In this document: positions 1-6,174 of the stretch, one piece after another | Numbering within the stretch: position 1 is the stretch's first letter | Layout: each line of letters begins with the position of its first letter | NCBI GenBank assembly: GCA_016763335.1 | Contig: JAESUD010000148.1 | Span: 1-13,291, forward strand | Direction of reading: 5' to 3' | DNA length: 13,291 nucleotides | Origin: Emcibacteraceae bacterium | GTDB lineage: Bacteria > Pseudomonadota > Alphaproteobacteria > Sphingomonadales > Emcibacteraceae | Notes under the pieces: generated by a model | The model's database searches: none | Seen by the model: only the letters and a program-made list of their open reading frames with translations | Told to the model about the DNA's origin: nothing | Program-made: the position numbers and the translations under genes

Positions 1-338
1 AACTCGCTTTCATCAACGATTTCATCGCGGGGGTATTCTTTTAACGTATCGTCAATGCGCGTATAAAACCTGCCTGATAAATCATTATCCGTTACAACAG
101 AAACACCGGGACGCTGGGTAAGTGTGGTTGCTTGAAATCCAGACCCTAGATCAATGAATGCTTCATTGCCTGCCAAGTCATCTACTGCGCTGCGCAACTT
201 CTCAATATCAAACTTGAGTGGTAATTTTATAATGTCCGCAGACGGTTTGAAATGTGCCACGGACTGCGTGTCCGGTACATTGGATATATATTTTTCCATT
301 TGCAGACGGTCTGCTTCATATTCAGATAAATTTCCCAT
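1..338 (-). CDS. Partial protein, possible 2-oxoglutarate/Fe(II) oxygenase (aspartyl/asparaginyl hydroxylase-like), N-terminal part
   Basis: An open reading frame of 112 codons runs without stop from an ATG at 338 to the window edge, so only the N-terminus is present. It starts MGNLSEYEADRL and has a GAGAG Shine-Dalgarno-like stretch just before the ATG, which supports this start. Around residues 47-60 it reads FDIEKLRSAVDDLAG, followed by LTQRPG and DNDLSGRFYTRID. That order, an FD..KL helix then a strand with L..RPG, reminds me of the entry to the double-stranded beta-helix of aspartyl/asparaginyl beta-hydroxylase-like enzymes. The catalytic HxD...H motif would lie beyond the window, so the assignment cannot be confirmed here. 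It is divergent from the tetR-like gene, with 209 bp between the two starts. I am confident that it is coding but only weakly confident of the family. Confidence 0.6.
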   Translation of the reverse strand, partial: MGNLSEYEADRLQMEKYISNVPDTQSVAHFKPSADIIKLPLKFDIEKLRSAVDDLAGNEAFIDLGSGFQATTLTQRPGVSVVTDNDLSGRFYTRIDDTLKEYPRDEIVDESE

Positions 339-478
339 ATTCTCTCACTCTATATTTGCTGAAGTTTATATTAGAATAACTTCCAAATATATAGGCAAAT
401 GAAATGAATTCATCATAGGTGTAATTAAATTATCTTGCCATTAAATAGACCGCTCAAAAAATAGATTTACTATTATTG

Positions 479-507
479 TTGACATTATTTATAATTATAT
501 TTATAAA
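479..507 (+). promoter_or_regulatory. Sigma-70-type promoter of the TetR-family gene
   Basis: A perfect -35 TTGACA (479-484) and a TATAAA -10 (502-507) are separated by 17 bases, the ideal spacing. Transcription would begin around 513-515, about 33 bases before the ATG at 548 and inside the inverted repeat at 509-526. No other promoter in the window is this close to consensus. Confidence 0.65.
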
Positions 508-508
508 A

Positions 509-526
509 TGACTGATCGGTCAGTCA
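509..526 (+). promoter_or_regulatory. Probable TetR-family operator (18-bp inverted repeat)
   Basis: TGACTGA-TCGG-TCAGTCA has two perfect 7-base arms around a 4-base centre. It lies one base after the -10 box and covers the expected transcription start. TGAC..GTCA palindromes of this size upstream of a tetR-like gene are typical autoregulatory operators, so the protein at 548-1099 is the natural ligand. Binding here would block RNA polymerase and repress the tetR-GNAT operon. The repeat itself is seen directly; the binding partner is inferred. Confidence 0.65.
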
Positions 527-547
527 ATATAAAGAAAAGCATATCAA

Positions 548-1099
548 ATGAAACCTCAACTTGGAAAAGATAAGATATTGGATGCGGCCCTGCAGTTATT
601 TGCCAAAAAGGGCTATCACACAACGTCCATTAGCCTGATTGCAAAAACAGCAAACGTTTCAAAGGGATTAACCTATAATTATTTTAAGAGTAAGGAAGAA
701 CTGCTTCTTGCGATCATTGATCAAGCCAGCAAAAAAATGTTTGCCGTTGCCAAGGAAATGTCTGCACCACAAAACTATCAAGACACACTTCGCCAGTTCC
801 TTGATCAGTTTTTTCTTTTTTTAGTAAATAATAAAAGTTACTTACGCTTTCAACTAAGTTTGCTTTTCCAGCCTGACTTAAAAGCAATCGTTGAAGGCCC
901 CCTTCAACAACGCGCTGAATTACTTTTATCCCATACCATAACAATGTTTCGCGAGGTTGGCGCCGAGAATCCAGCCCTAACCGCCCGCAGGTTCATATCC
1001 GAACTGGACGGCATTGCCTTACATCATCTTTCGGTGTTTAAAAATTACCCCCTTGATGACATGCATCAACAACTTTTCAATAACTACAAAGACCTATGA
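548..1099 (+). CDS. TetR/AcrR family transcriptional regulator
   Basis: This 183-residue protein has the usual length and layout of the TetR family. An N-terminal DNA-binding domain covers about residues 8-55, with the first helix ILDAALQLFAKKGYHTTSI, the recognition region IAKTANVSKGLTYNYFKSKEELL and the highly conserved YxYFxxKEEL signature. The C-terminal two thirds are helical and divergent, as expected of a ligand-binding and dimerisation domain, and give no hint of the ligand. The gene has its own strong promoter and an 18-bp inverted repeat at the transcription start, so it is very likely an autorepressor. The GNAT gene starts two bases after the stop codon, so the two are co-transcribed and the acetyltransferase is probably a target of derepression. 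The Shine-Dalgarno sequence is weak (AAGAAAAG). Confidence 0.95.
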   Translation: MKPQLGKDKILDAALQLFAKKGYHTTSISLIAKTANVSKGLTYNYFKSKEELLLAIIDQASKKMFAVAKEMSAPQNYQDTLRQFLDQFFLFLVNNKSYLRFQLSLLFQPDLKAIVEGPLQQRAELLLSHTITMFREVGAENPALTARRFISELDGIALHHLSVFKNYPLDDMHQQLFNNYKDL

Positions 1100-1100
1100 T

Positions 1101-1901
1101 ATGACTGATTTTTTAATAAATAAAACTAACGCTGATGATCTAAACACTTTAAAAAAAGAATTTTTAAAGAGTATATCCACACCCCGTGATGGAATGTGGG
1201 AAGCCTTTGTAACGATGGCAGATCATTATTCAATTAATCATGAAAATAATGTAATTGGTTATTGTGTTATTAACGAAGAACATAAAATTCTTCAATTCCA
1301 TGTTGATAAAAAATTTGATCAAAGCCAGATATTCAAGCAGATAATTTCAGAAAAAAATGCCACTGGCGCTTTTGCATCAACCGTAGAACCACAATTTCTT
1401 TCCCTGTGCATGGATCATCAAAAATCCGTATCTGTGAATGCATTAATGTATCAGGTTCAAAAAAACACCCCGATTGAAAAAGCCAAATTCCCTGATCGTT
1501 CTGAATTTAAATTAATGGATGAAGCATCGCTTGAAACCGCTGTTCAATTTGCCCACAAAACCATTGGCGCTGATCAGGGTTGGTTAAATTATTATTATCT
1601 TGGACTTATCAAAAGAAAAGAACTTTTTGGTCTATGGCTGGCAGGTGAATTAATTGCAACGGGTGAATGTAGAGTTAGCGATATACAGAAACCTGCAGCA
1701 GATTTAGGTATGATCGTATCCAATGATCATCGTGATATGGGTATTGCGACAAATATTATACGTCATTTGCTTAATCTTTGTAATGAAAGAAATCTGGATT
1801 CCATCTGTTCAACTGAAGCCGACAACATTGCCGCCCATAAAGCGATAACAAAATCTGGCTTTATTTCCGGGCACAGAATATTAGAAATTAGTTTTACTTA
1901 A
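1101..1901 (+). CDS. GNAT family N-acetyltransferase
   Basis: A 266-residue protein read from ATG 1101, the first in-frame ATG after the tetR stop at 1099. Upstream in-frame starts such as 1014 would overlap the regulator by almost 90 bases and add a tail unlike the rest. The C-terminal half (about 130-266) is a GNAT domain: the acetyl-CoA-binding stretch LGMIVSNDHRDMGIATNII (about 202-220) has a variant R/QxxGxG/A loop, followed by CSTEADNIAAHKAITKSGF, the usual motif-B alpha/beta segment ending at the GF turn. The N-terminal half, with FASTVEPQFLSLCMDHQKSV around 91-110, resembles the degenerate first domain of two-domain GNAT proteins. The acceptor substrate is unknown. Translational coupling to the TetR gene suggests that it is induced by whatever ligand releases that repressor, possibly as a detoxifying acetylation. 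It lies 4 bp from the convergent thioredoxin-like gene, with no hairpin terminator between. Confidence 0.9.
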   Translation: MTDFLINKTNADDLNTLKKEFLKSISTPRDGMWEAFVTMADHYSINHENNVIGYCVINEEHKILQFHVDKKFDQSQIFKQIISEKNATGAFASTVEPQFLSLCMDHQKSVSVNALMYQVQKNTPIEKAKFPDRSEFKLMDEASLETAVQFAHKTIGADQGWLNYYYLGLIKRKELFGLWLAGELIATGECRVSDIQKPAADLGMIVSNDHRDMGIATNIIRHLLNLCNERNLDSICSTEADNIAAHKAITKSGFISGHRILEISFT

Positions 1902-1905
1902 TTTC

Positions 1906-2430
1906 TTATTTCTTTGTCATTATTAGTTTTGAATGAATGTAGCTTTCACCTTTTAATATTTTCACCATGTCTTTTTCCAAGCTTTCAATCGGTCGCTCAA
2001 CAATCCGGTTAAGCTCTTGCCCGTTTTTGTAGAAAATAAAAGTGGGTGTGTGAGTGATCTCTATTCCTTGAAGTTCATTATTTGGCGCCTGTTTTTTGCG
2101 GTCTAGAGCAATCATCTCTGTTTGAGCCTCATGGTCATTGAGAATTTTATAGAAGCGCGGCACTTCACGCTGGCTGTCATGGCACCATGTACCCAGAACA
2201 ATTTTTATTTCCACACCTTCAAGCAAGGCATCAATATTAGCAAGAGCGTCATTATCAACCTGATATTTTTTTTCACTGTCATTATACCATGTTGAATAAG
2301 GTTCTTTTTGCAAGTCGCCCTGTGAAATAATACCCAACAATATTTCTTCTTTATCATCACTGGCATAACCCATAGCCCCCCATATATTCACAAATATAAG
2401 TATGAAGATAGATTTAGAAATAAATTTCAT
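1906..2430 (-). CDS. Secreted thioredoxin-fold protein with CxxS active site
   Basis: The 174-residue product begins with a Sec-type signal peptide (MKFISKSIFILIFVNIWGAMGYAS; positive n-region, hydrophobic core about 7-19, likely cleavage near residues 22-24), placing it in the periplasm. The mature part is a thioredoxin-like domain: strand VEIKIVLG, then the active-site segment T-W-C-H-D-S-Q (W82, C83, S86), and a cis-proline loop THTPTFIFYKNG with Pro129. The second cysteine of the usual CxxC is Ser, and no other Cys is present in the mature protein, so it cannot form an internal disulfide. It is a monothiol protein that could act in reduction of mixed disulfides, isomerisation or peroxide-type chemistry rather than as a normal oxidoreductase. 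The start has AAGG upstream. It is divergent from the FAD dehydrogenase, with 81 bp between starts. Its relation to the catabolic genes is unclear. Confidence 0.88.
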   Translation of the reverse strand: MKFISKSIFILIFVNIWGAMGYASDDKEEILLGIISQGDLQKEPYSTWYNDSEKKYQVDNDALANIDALLEGVEIKIVLGTWCHDSQREVPRFYKILNDHEAQTEMIALDRKKQAPNNELQGIEITHTPTFIFYKNGQELNRIVERPIESLEKDMVKILKGESYIHSKLIMTKK

Positions 2431-2462
2431 TTAAACAACCTTTTTTGATGCGACAAAACCTT

Positions 2463-2481
2463 TGATTAAGTACTATAATCA
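2463..2481 (+). promoter_or_regulatory. Inverted repeat over a TATAAT -10 box upstream of the FAD dehydrogenase
   Basis: TGATTA-AGTACTA-TAATCA has perfect 6-base arms, and a consensus -10 TATAAT (2474-2479) overlaps its right half, 32 bases before the ATG at 2512. I do not see a good -35 at the right distance, which would fit a promoter needing an activator. The gap also holds the upstream region of the divergent thioredoxin-like gene. Moderate to low confidence as an operator. Confidence 0.35.
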
Positions 2482-2511
2482 TTATTTTAAAGTAACCAAC
2501 CAGGAATTTTC

Positions 2512-3885
2512 ATGTCTGATGTTATTAAAGAATTTATATCTGAATATGGCCCTAATATAGTCCTCACCGGGGATGATATTTCAAATCGTGCCAGCAGTTA
2601 TTGGGATTCTAGCCCCATTACAGCCAAAGCTATTATAAAGCCAAAAACAACTGAACAAATATCAGACATTATAAAGCGGTGTAACGAAGTAGGACAAATC
2701 ATTGTCACTCACGGCGGCCTAACCGGGTGCGCAAAAGCCGCCGATACCACACCAGGCCATATTGTTATATCCCTTGAAAATATGACAAAGATTGAAGAAA
2801 TTGATGAAATTGGCGGCACGATAACGGTTGAGGCCGGAGCGATACTTGAAACTGTGCAACAAACAGTCGCCGACAAAGGATTTTATTACCCCATTGACCT
2901 TGGGGCAAGGGGCAGCTGCACTGTGGGCGGCAATGCCGCAACTAATGCCGGTGGAATTAATGTTATCCGCTATGGAATGATGCGAAATCATGTGCTTGGG
3001 CTTGAAGCTGTTCTTGCCGATGGCACAATCCTTTCATCCATGAATAAAGTCATTAAAAATAATGCCGGGTATGATCTTAAACAATTATTTATCGGCTCGG
3101 AAGGCACCCTTGGTATTATTACCCGGGTCATCGTTAAGTTGGAAACTGCACCAAAAAGCTGCCAAACGGCCCTTGTCGGCTTAAATAGTTTTAGCAAAGT
3201 CACAACATTTCTAAATCATATGAAGAATGAAACCGGCAGTCGTTTATCTGCTTATGAAGTTATGTGGGGAAATTATTATCAAGCCGTCACCGAACCCGAC
3301 GGACACAGAGCACCGATGGACAGAAATCATCCTTATTATGTGATTACTGAATGCACGGGATCTAGCCCAGATTCCGATGAAGTAATATTCATGAAAGCCT
3401 TAGAGGATGCTTTGGAGCAAAATATTATTGATGATGCGATAATTCCGAAGTCTGATCAGGAACGACAAACCATATGGACGGTAAGGGAAAATTTTGAACC
3501 AATTTTCGAGAATAACCCTATTTTCCTGTATGATGTCAGCCTGCCAATTAAATATATGGAAGATTATATTTCAAAGGTACAAAATAATATTGCAACAACA
3601 TGGCCGAAGTCCCGTTGTTATATAATAGGGCATATAGGTGACGGTAACCTTCACCTAATGATTAGTCCGAACGAAGACGGTAACAACCTTCACGAAAAAT
3701 CCAATGAAATGGTCTATGATCCTTTAAAAAGCTATGGTGGGTCTGTATCGGCAGAACATGGCATTGGCCACGAAAAAAAGGCATGGCTTTCCCATAGCCG
3801 TACACAACAAGAAATTGCCTTAATGAAATCTATCAAAAGAACCCTTGACCCAAATAATATATTAAACCCAGGTGTGATTTTTTAA
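2512..3885 (+). CDS. FAD-binding oxidoreductase, D-2-hydroxyacid dehydrogenase type (GlcD/D2HGDH/D-lactate family)
   Basis: At 457 residues this is a full-length member of the vanillyl-alcohol-oxidase-fold dehydrogenases that oxidise D-2-hydroxyacids and pass electrons to an acceptor such as a flavoprotein or quinone. The N-terminal FAD domain (about 38-210) shows THGGLTG near 67-72, PIDLGARGSCTVGGNAATNAGG near 127-148 and GSEGTLGIITRV at 195-206. The C-terminal domain has the metal and active-site motifs GHIGDGNLHL (H374, H381) and SAEHGIG (E415, H416), in exactly the spacing known from human D-2-hydroxyglutarate dehydrogenase. The conserved Arg of the VRE motif is present (R325). However, the position of the substrate-contacting Lys just before the YD.SLP motif is Leu339, so the natural substrate is probably not D-2-hydroxyglutarate. 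An AGGA ribosome site precedes the ATG. The lrp-like gene follows after 80 bp, with its own promoter. Confidence 0.92.
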   Translation: MSDVIKEFISEYGPNIVLTGDDISNRASSYWDSSPITAKAIIKPKTTEQISDIIKRCNEVGQIIVTHGGLTGCAKAADTTPGHIVISLENMTKIEEIDEIGGTITVEAGAILETVQQTVADKGFYYPIDLGARGSCTVGGNAATNAGGINVIRYGMMRNHVLGLEAVLADGTILSSMNKVIKNNAGYDLKQLFIGSEGTLGIITRVIVKLETAPKSCQTALVGLNSFSKVTTFLNHMKNETGSRLSAYEVMWGNYYQAVTEPDGHRAPMDRNHPYYVITECTGSSPDSDEVIFMKALEDALEQNIIDDAIIPKSDQERQTIWTVRENFEPIFENNPIFLYDVSLPIKYMEDYISKVQNNIATTWPKSRCYIIGHIGDGNLHLMISPNEDGNNLHEKSNEMVYDPLKSYGGSVSAEHGIGHEKKAWLSHSRTQQEIALMKSIKRTLDPNNILNPGVIF

Positions 3886-3918
3886 CATTTAATAAATTAG
3901 TATATGTTTACTTTAATA

Positions 3919-3948
3919 TTGCAGAATAGTAGAATATATTTCTATAAA
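3919..3948 (+). promoter_or_regulatory. Putative promoter of the Lrp/AsnC gene
   Basis: TTGCAG (3919-3924) and TATAAA (3943-3948) are 18 bases apart, ending 17 bases before the ATG at 3966. The position gives a very short leader, so an alternative start site is possible. The spacer contains the Lrp-type palindrome at 3930-3944. Confidence 0.35.
3930..3944 (+). promoter_or_regulatory. Lrp-type binding site in the lrp promoter
   Basis: TAGAATATATTTCTA has 5-base inverted arms (TAGAA/TTCTA) and agrees at 14 of 15 positions with the E. coli Lrp consensus YAGHAWATTWTDCTR as I remember it; the one mismatch is A at position 9. It sits between the putative -35 and -10 of the Lrp/AsnC gene, which points to negative autoregulation. 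Confidence 0.5.
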
Positions 3949-3965
3949 CAAACAGGAATCGCATC

Positions 3966-4427
3966 ATGGATGATTTTGATAAAAAGATTTTAAAATGCCT
4001 ACAAGAAGATGCTACCATATCAACTGCCGGCCTATCAGAAAAAGTCGGCCTTTCAACTACACCTTGCTGGCGACGCTTGCAAATCCTTGAAGAAAAGGGA
4101 TTTATCGAAAAACGCGTGGCAATTATAAATAAACTTAAATTAAATCTCGGCCTCACTGTAATTGTCAATATTAAAACCAGCAAACATTCAAAAGACTGGC
4201 TGGTCAATTTTAAAAAATCATTAATACATATTCCGGAAGTAGTTGAAATATTACGTTTGAGCGGTGATACAGATTATTCTTTAAAAATACTTGTTCCGAA
4301 TATGGTAGAGTACGACAGAGTATATCAGGAAATTATTTCTAAAATTGATAACCTTTATGATGTCAGTTCAAGCTTTGTTATGGAAGAAATTAAAAGCACG
4401 ACCAAATTACCTCTAAACTATATATAA
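3966..4427 (+). CDS. Lrp/AsnC family transcriptional regulator
   Basis: The 153-residue protein has the family's usual length. Residues about 3-50 form the AsnC-type winged helix-turn-helix (DDFDKKILKCLQEDATIS, then LSEKVGLSTTPCWRRLQILEEKGFI, where the Cys-Trp-Arg-Arg segment is the recognition helix). Residues about 65-148 are the RAM effector domain, with the LRLSGDTDYSLKILVPNMVEYDRVYQEII core in which the G-D-x-D-Y loop normally surrounds the amino-acid effector site. Such regulators sense an amino acid and usually control its catabolism or transport, which fits the aminotransferase and amine-oxidase genes nearby. AGGA lies 11 bases before the ATG. A near-consensus Lrp site lies in its own promoter and another follows the gene at 4492-4506, so autoregulation and control of the next genes are likely. 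The effector is unknown. Confidence 0.95.
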   Translation: MDDFDKKILKCLQEDATISTAGLSEKVGLSTTPCWRRLQILEEKGFIEKRVAIINKLKLNLGLTVIVNIKTSKHSKDWLVNFKKSLIHIPEVVEILRLSGDTDYSLKILVPNMVEYDRVYQEIISKIDNLYDVSSSFVMEEIKSTTKLPLNYI

Positions 4428-4491
4428 TCCGTTTATTCTTACAAATTTACTCTTAGAATATACAAATAAATCCTAATATTTCATAATAAAT

Positions 4492-4506
4492 TAGATTATT
4501 ATTCTA
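4492..4506 (+). promoter_or_regulatory. Second Lrp-type binding site, downstream of the Lrp/AsnC gene
   Basis: TAGATTATTATTCTA, within the wider palindrome TTAGA-7-TCTAA (4491-4507), agrees with YAGHAWATTWTDCTR at 14 of 15 positions; position 5 is T. A poorer match (TAGAATATACAAATA, 4454-4468) lies 38 bases upstream, centre to centre. The site is 98 bases before the DUF6356 start and about 465 before the Rieske gene, so either could be the target. Confidence 0.42.
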
Positions 4507-4603
4507 AAATATCTATATATTTTATTAATTAAGAAATAAGCTTCTCTCATCCCTATGATATTTTATCTAATAGTCAATCAGGTATATTTTTAGGAAACAG
4601 AAC

Positions 4604-4834
4604 ATGCGAATTTCATTCACAGCTCACCCGGCCTCTGTCGGAGAAAATTACTTTAGTCATCTATTTTCTGCTCTTTCATTTTGTGGAACAATGACATTGG
4701 CTCTTATGGCCTGTTTAGTACACGCCTTTTTACCTTTTCTATTTGAAAAAACAGGCAGCCAAATGATCTGTCGCCTTATGGATGGTATGGTTCATAACCG
4801 TGATAAAAGAGAATGTGCCACAAATAAAGACTGA
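4604..4834 (+). CDS. DUF6356 family small membrane protein
   Basis: The 76-residue product matches what I know of DUF6356, small proteins common in Alphaproteobacteria. It has the family signature near the N-terminus (T-HPASVGENYFSHLFSALSFC, with HPASVGExYxxH) and then a hydrophobic segment, about residues 22-47, ending VHAFLPFLFEKTGS, which is probably one membrane helix or hairpin. The C-terminus (RLMDGMVHNRDKRE) is charged and likely cytoplasmic. The function of the family is unknown. A good AGGA Shine-Dalgarno lies 8 bases before the ATG, which supports a real gene despite its size. It stands alone between the lrp-like and Rieske genes, with 176 bp before it and 137 bp after it. The Lrp-type site at 4492-4506 is upstream. 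Confidence 0.85.
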   Translation: MRISFTAHPASVGENYFSHLFSALSFCGTMTLALMACLVHAFLPFLFEKTGSQMICRLMDGMVHNRDKRECATNKD

Positions 4835-4971
4835 ACAGACACAGCAAAAAAACCTTTAATTAAAGTAAGATAAGAAAGTTCAGTGGGCAATGCCATTAAA
4901 GTTTGCATAAAGATAATATTTCCTATAAATTTTAGGTAATATTGTATCTTTACAACTAAAAGAAGTAACAA

Positions 4972-6168
4972 ATGGCAAACATAAAGTCGATTTCTGAACT
5001 CCTCAATGATTATCAAAATGGCTATTCACTGGAACAAGGGTTTTATAAAAACCCTGATATTTACAAACGTGAAATAAAAAACATTTTCCATAAAAATTGG
5101 ATTTTAGCAGGCCATACTTCACAAATACCAGAACTTGGTGATATTTTCCTAATGGACGTTGCCAATGAATCGCTCATAATCACGCGAACCAAAAAAGGTG
5201 AAGTGAAGGCACTCATTAATGTATGCCGCCATAGGGGTTCACATGTTTGTCTTGAGAGAAAAGGCAATGCCAAGGCCTTTACCTGTCCTTACCACGCGTG
5301 GAGTTATGATCTTGAAGGAAAGCTTATTGCCGCAAGATACATGCAGGATGATTTTGATAAAACTGAAAACGGCCTTCATCAGGCGCATGTTGAATTAGCC
5401 GGGAACCTGATTTTTATCAGCTTGGCAAAAGAACCCCTTTCACTTTCAGAAATGCAGAACGATTTAAAAGATGTTTTTGAACAGTTTGGTTTTAATAACA
5501 TGAAACTGGCTCAACAGAAAACCTATCCGATTAAAGCTAATTGGAAACTAGCCGTTGAGAATTATCAAGAATGTTATCATTGCGCCCCTTCCCATAAAGA
5601 TTTTGCAAAAATTCATGCAATGGCCTTAAACCCAGCTATATTTGCCAAGAAAAAACAAGATTTTCTTAAAAAATCAAAAAGCCACATCAGAACATCCCCT
5701 TCCTCATTCTATTTTGATTTGGCAAATGAAGGACAAGAGGGATTTCAGTATGATAGGAACCCTCTTATTAATGACATGAGAAGTGGTAGCGCGGGCGGTA
5801 AACCAGTCGCACCACTACTTGGACACATGCCTGAATATGAGAATGCCGCCTCTGAATTTATGGTGGGGCCAGTAACATTCTTCCTGATTTATGATGATCA
5901 TATGCTTGGATACAGATTTTTACCAACATCCCTTGATGAATGCGTATGTGATTTATTTTGGTTTGTCCGGGATGATGCTGTTGAAGGGAAAGATTATGAC
6001 CTTGAAACACTTACCTGGCTCTGGCATGTGACAATTTTAGATGATGAAAAAATTATCCTAAATAATAAGAAAGGTGTAGATTCAGATTTTTACGGACCGG
6101 GAAAATTTTCCACAATGGAAAGTATGGAACAGCATTTTCTGACTTGGTATTTAAGCGCAATAAAATAA
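4972..6168 (+). CDS. Rieske non-heme iron oxygenase, alpha subunit (quaternary-ammonium/glycine betaine type)
   Basis: A 398-residue oxygenase with both expected domains. The Rieske [2Fe-2S] domain (about 45-140) has CRHRG and CPYHAW, giving ligands C85, H87, C105 and H108 (C-x-H-x17-C-x2-H). The catalytic domain (about 185-398) carries the mononuclear iron ligands in ENYQECYHCAPSH (H203, H208) and an Asp at 357/358 in ILDDEKI. The bridging residue before the first His is Glu200, as in carnitine oxygenase CntA and glycine betaine monooxygenase GbcA, whereas aromatic dioxygenases have Asp. The C-terminal pattern GVDSDFYGPGKFSTMES also resembles GbcA. I therefore expect oxidative N-demethylation or C-N cleavage of a trimethylammonium or N-methyl compound, not ring hydroxylation. 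No reductase partner is in the window; it must be supplied from elsewhere. The ribosome site AGAAG precedes the ATG. The substrate is inferred only to class level. Confidence 0.93.
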   Translation: MANIKSISELLNDYQNGYSLEQGFYKNPDIYKREIKNIFHKNWILAGHTSQIPELGDIFLMDVANESLIITRTKKGEVKALINVCRHRGSHVCLERKGNAKAFTCPYHAWSYDLEGKLIAARYMQDDFDKTENGLHQAHVELAGNLIFISLAKEPLSLSEMQNDLKDVFEQFGFNNMKLAQQKTYPIKANWKLAVENYQECYHCAPSHKDFAKIHAMALNPAIFAKKKQDFLKKSKSHIRTSPSSFYFDLANEGQEGFQYDRNPLINDMRSGSAGGKPVAPLLGHMPEYENAASEFMVGPVTFFLIYDDHMLGYRFLPTSLDECVCDLFWFVRDDAVEGKDYDLETLTWLWHVTILDDEKIILNNKKGVDSDFYGPGKFSTMESMEQHFLTWYLSAIK

Positions 6169-6174
6169 TTTTAG

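Noticed and set aside
154..402. Plus-strand open frame of 82 codons
   Set aside because: It is antisense to the better-supported minus-strand gene at 1-338, which has a Shine-Dalgarno sequence and sensible protein composition.
404..413. Palindrome ATGAATTCAT in the tetR divergent gap
   Set aside because: Only 10 bp, far from the promoter at 479-507 and without a partner repeat.
1014..1100. Upstream extension of the GNAT gene to an ATG at 1014
   Set aside because: It would overlap the TetR coding region by 86 bases and add 29 residues unlike GNAT proteins; ATG 1101, two bases after the TetR stop, is the natural coupled start.
1899..1908. Intrinsic terminators in the convergent gaps (also 6169-6174 and 11973-11974)
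   Set aside because: The gaps are 2-6 bp and contain no GC-rich stem with a T run; I cannot support terminators there.
4854..4865. Perfect 12-bp palindrome CTTTAATTAAAG
   Set aside because: Composed almost only of A and T in AT-rich DNA, no loop for a terminator and no second copy; chance is the simplest explanation.
4792..5016. Minus-strand hydrophobic open frame over the DUF6356/Rieske gap
   Set aside because: It overlaps the ends of two well-supported genes; its hydrophobicity follows from AT-rich intergenic DNA, and no family signature is visible.
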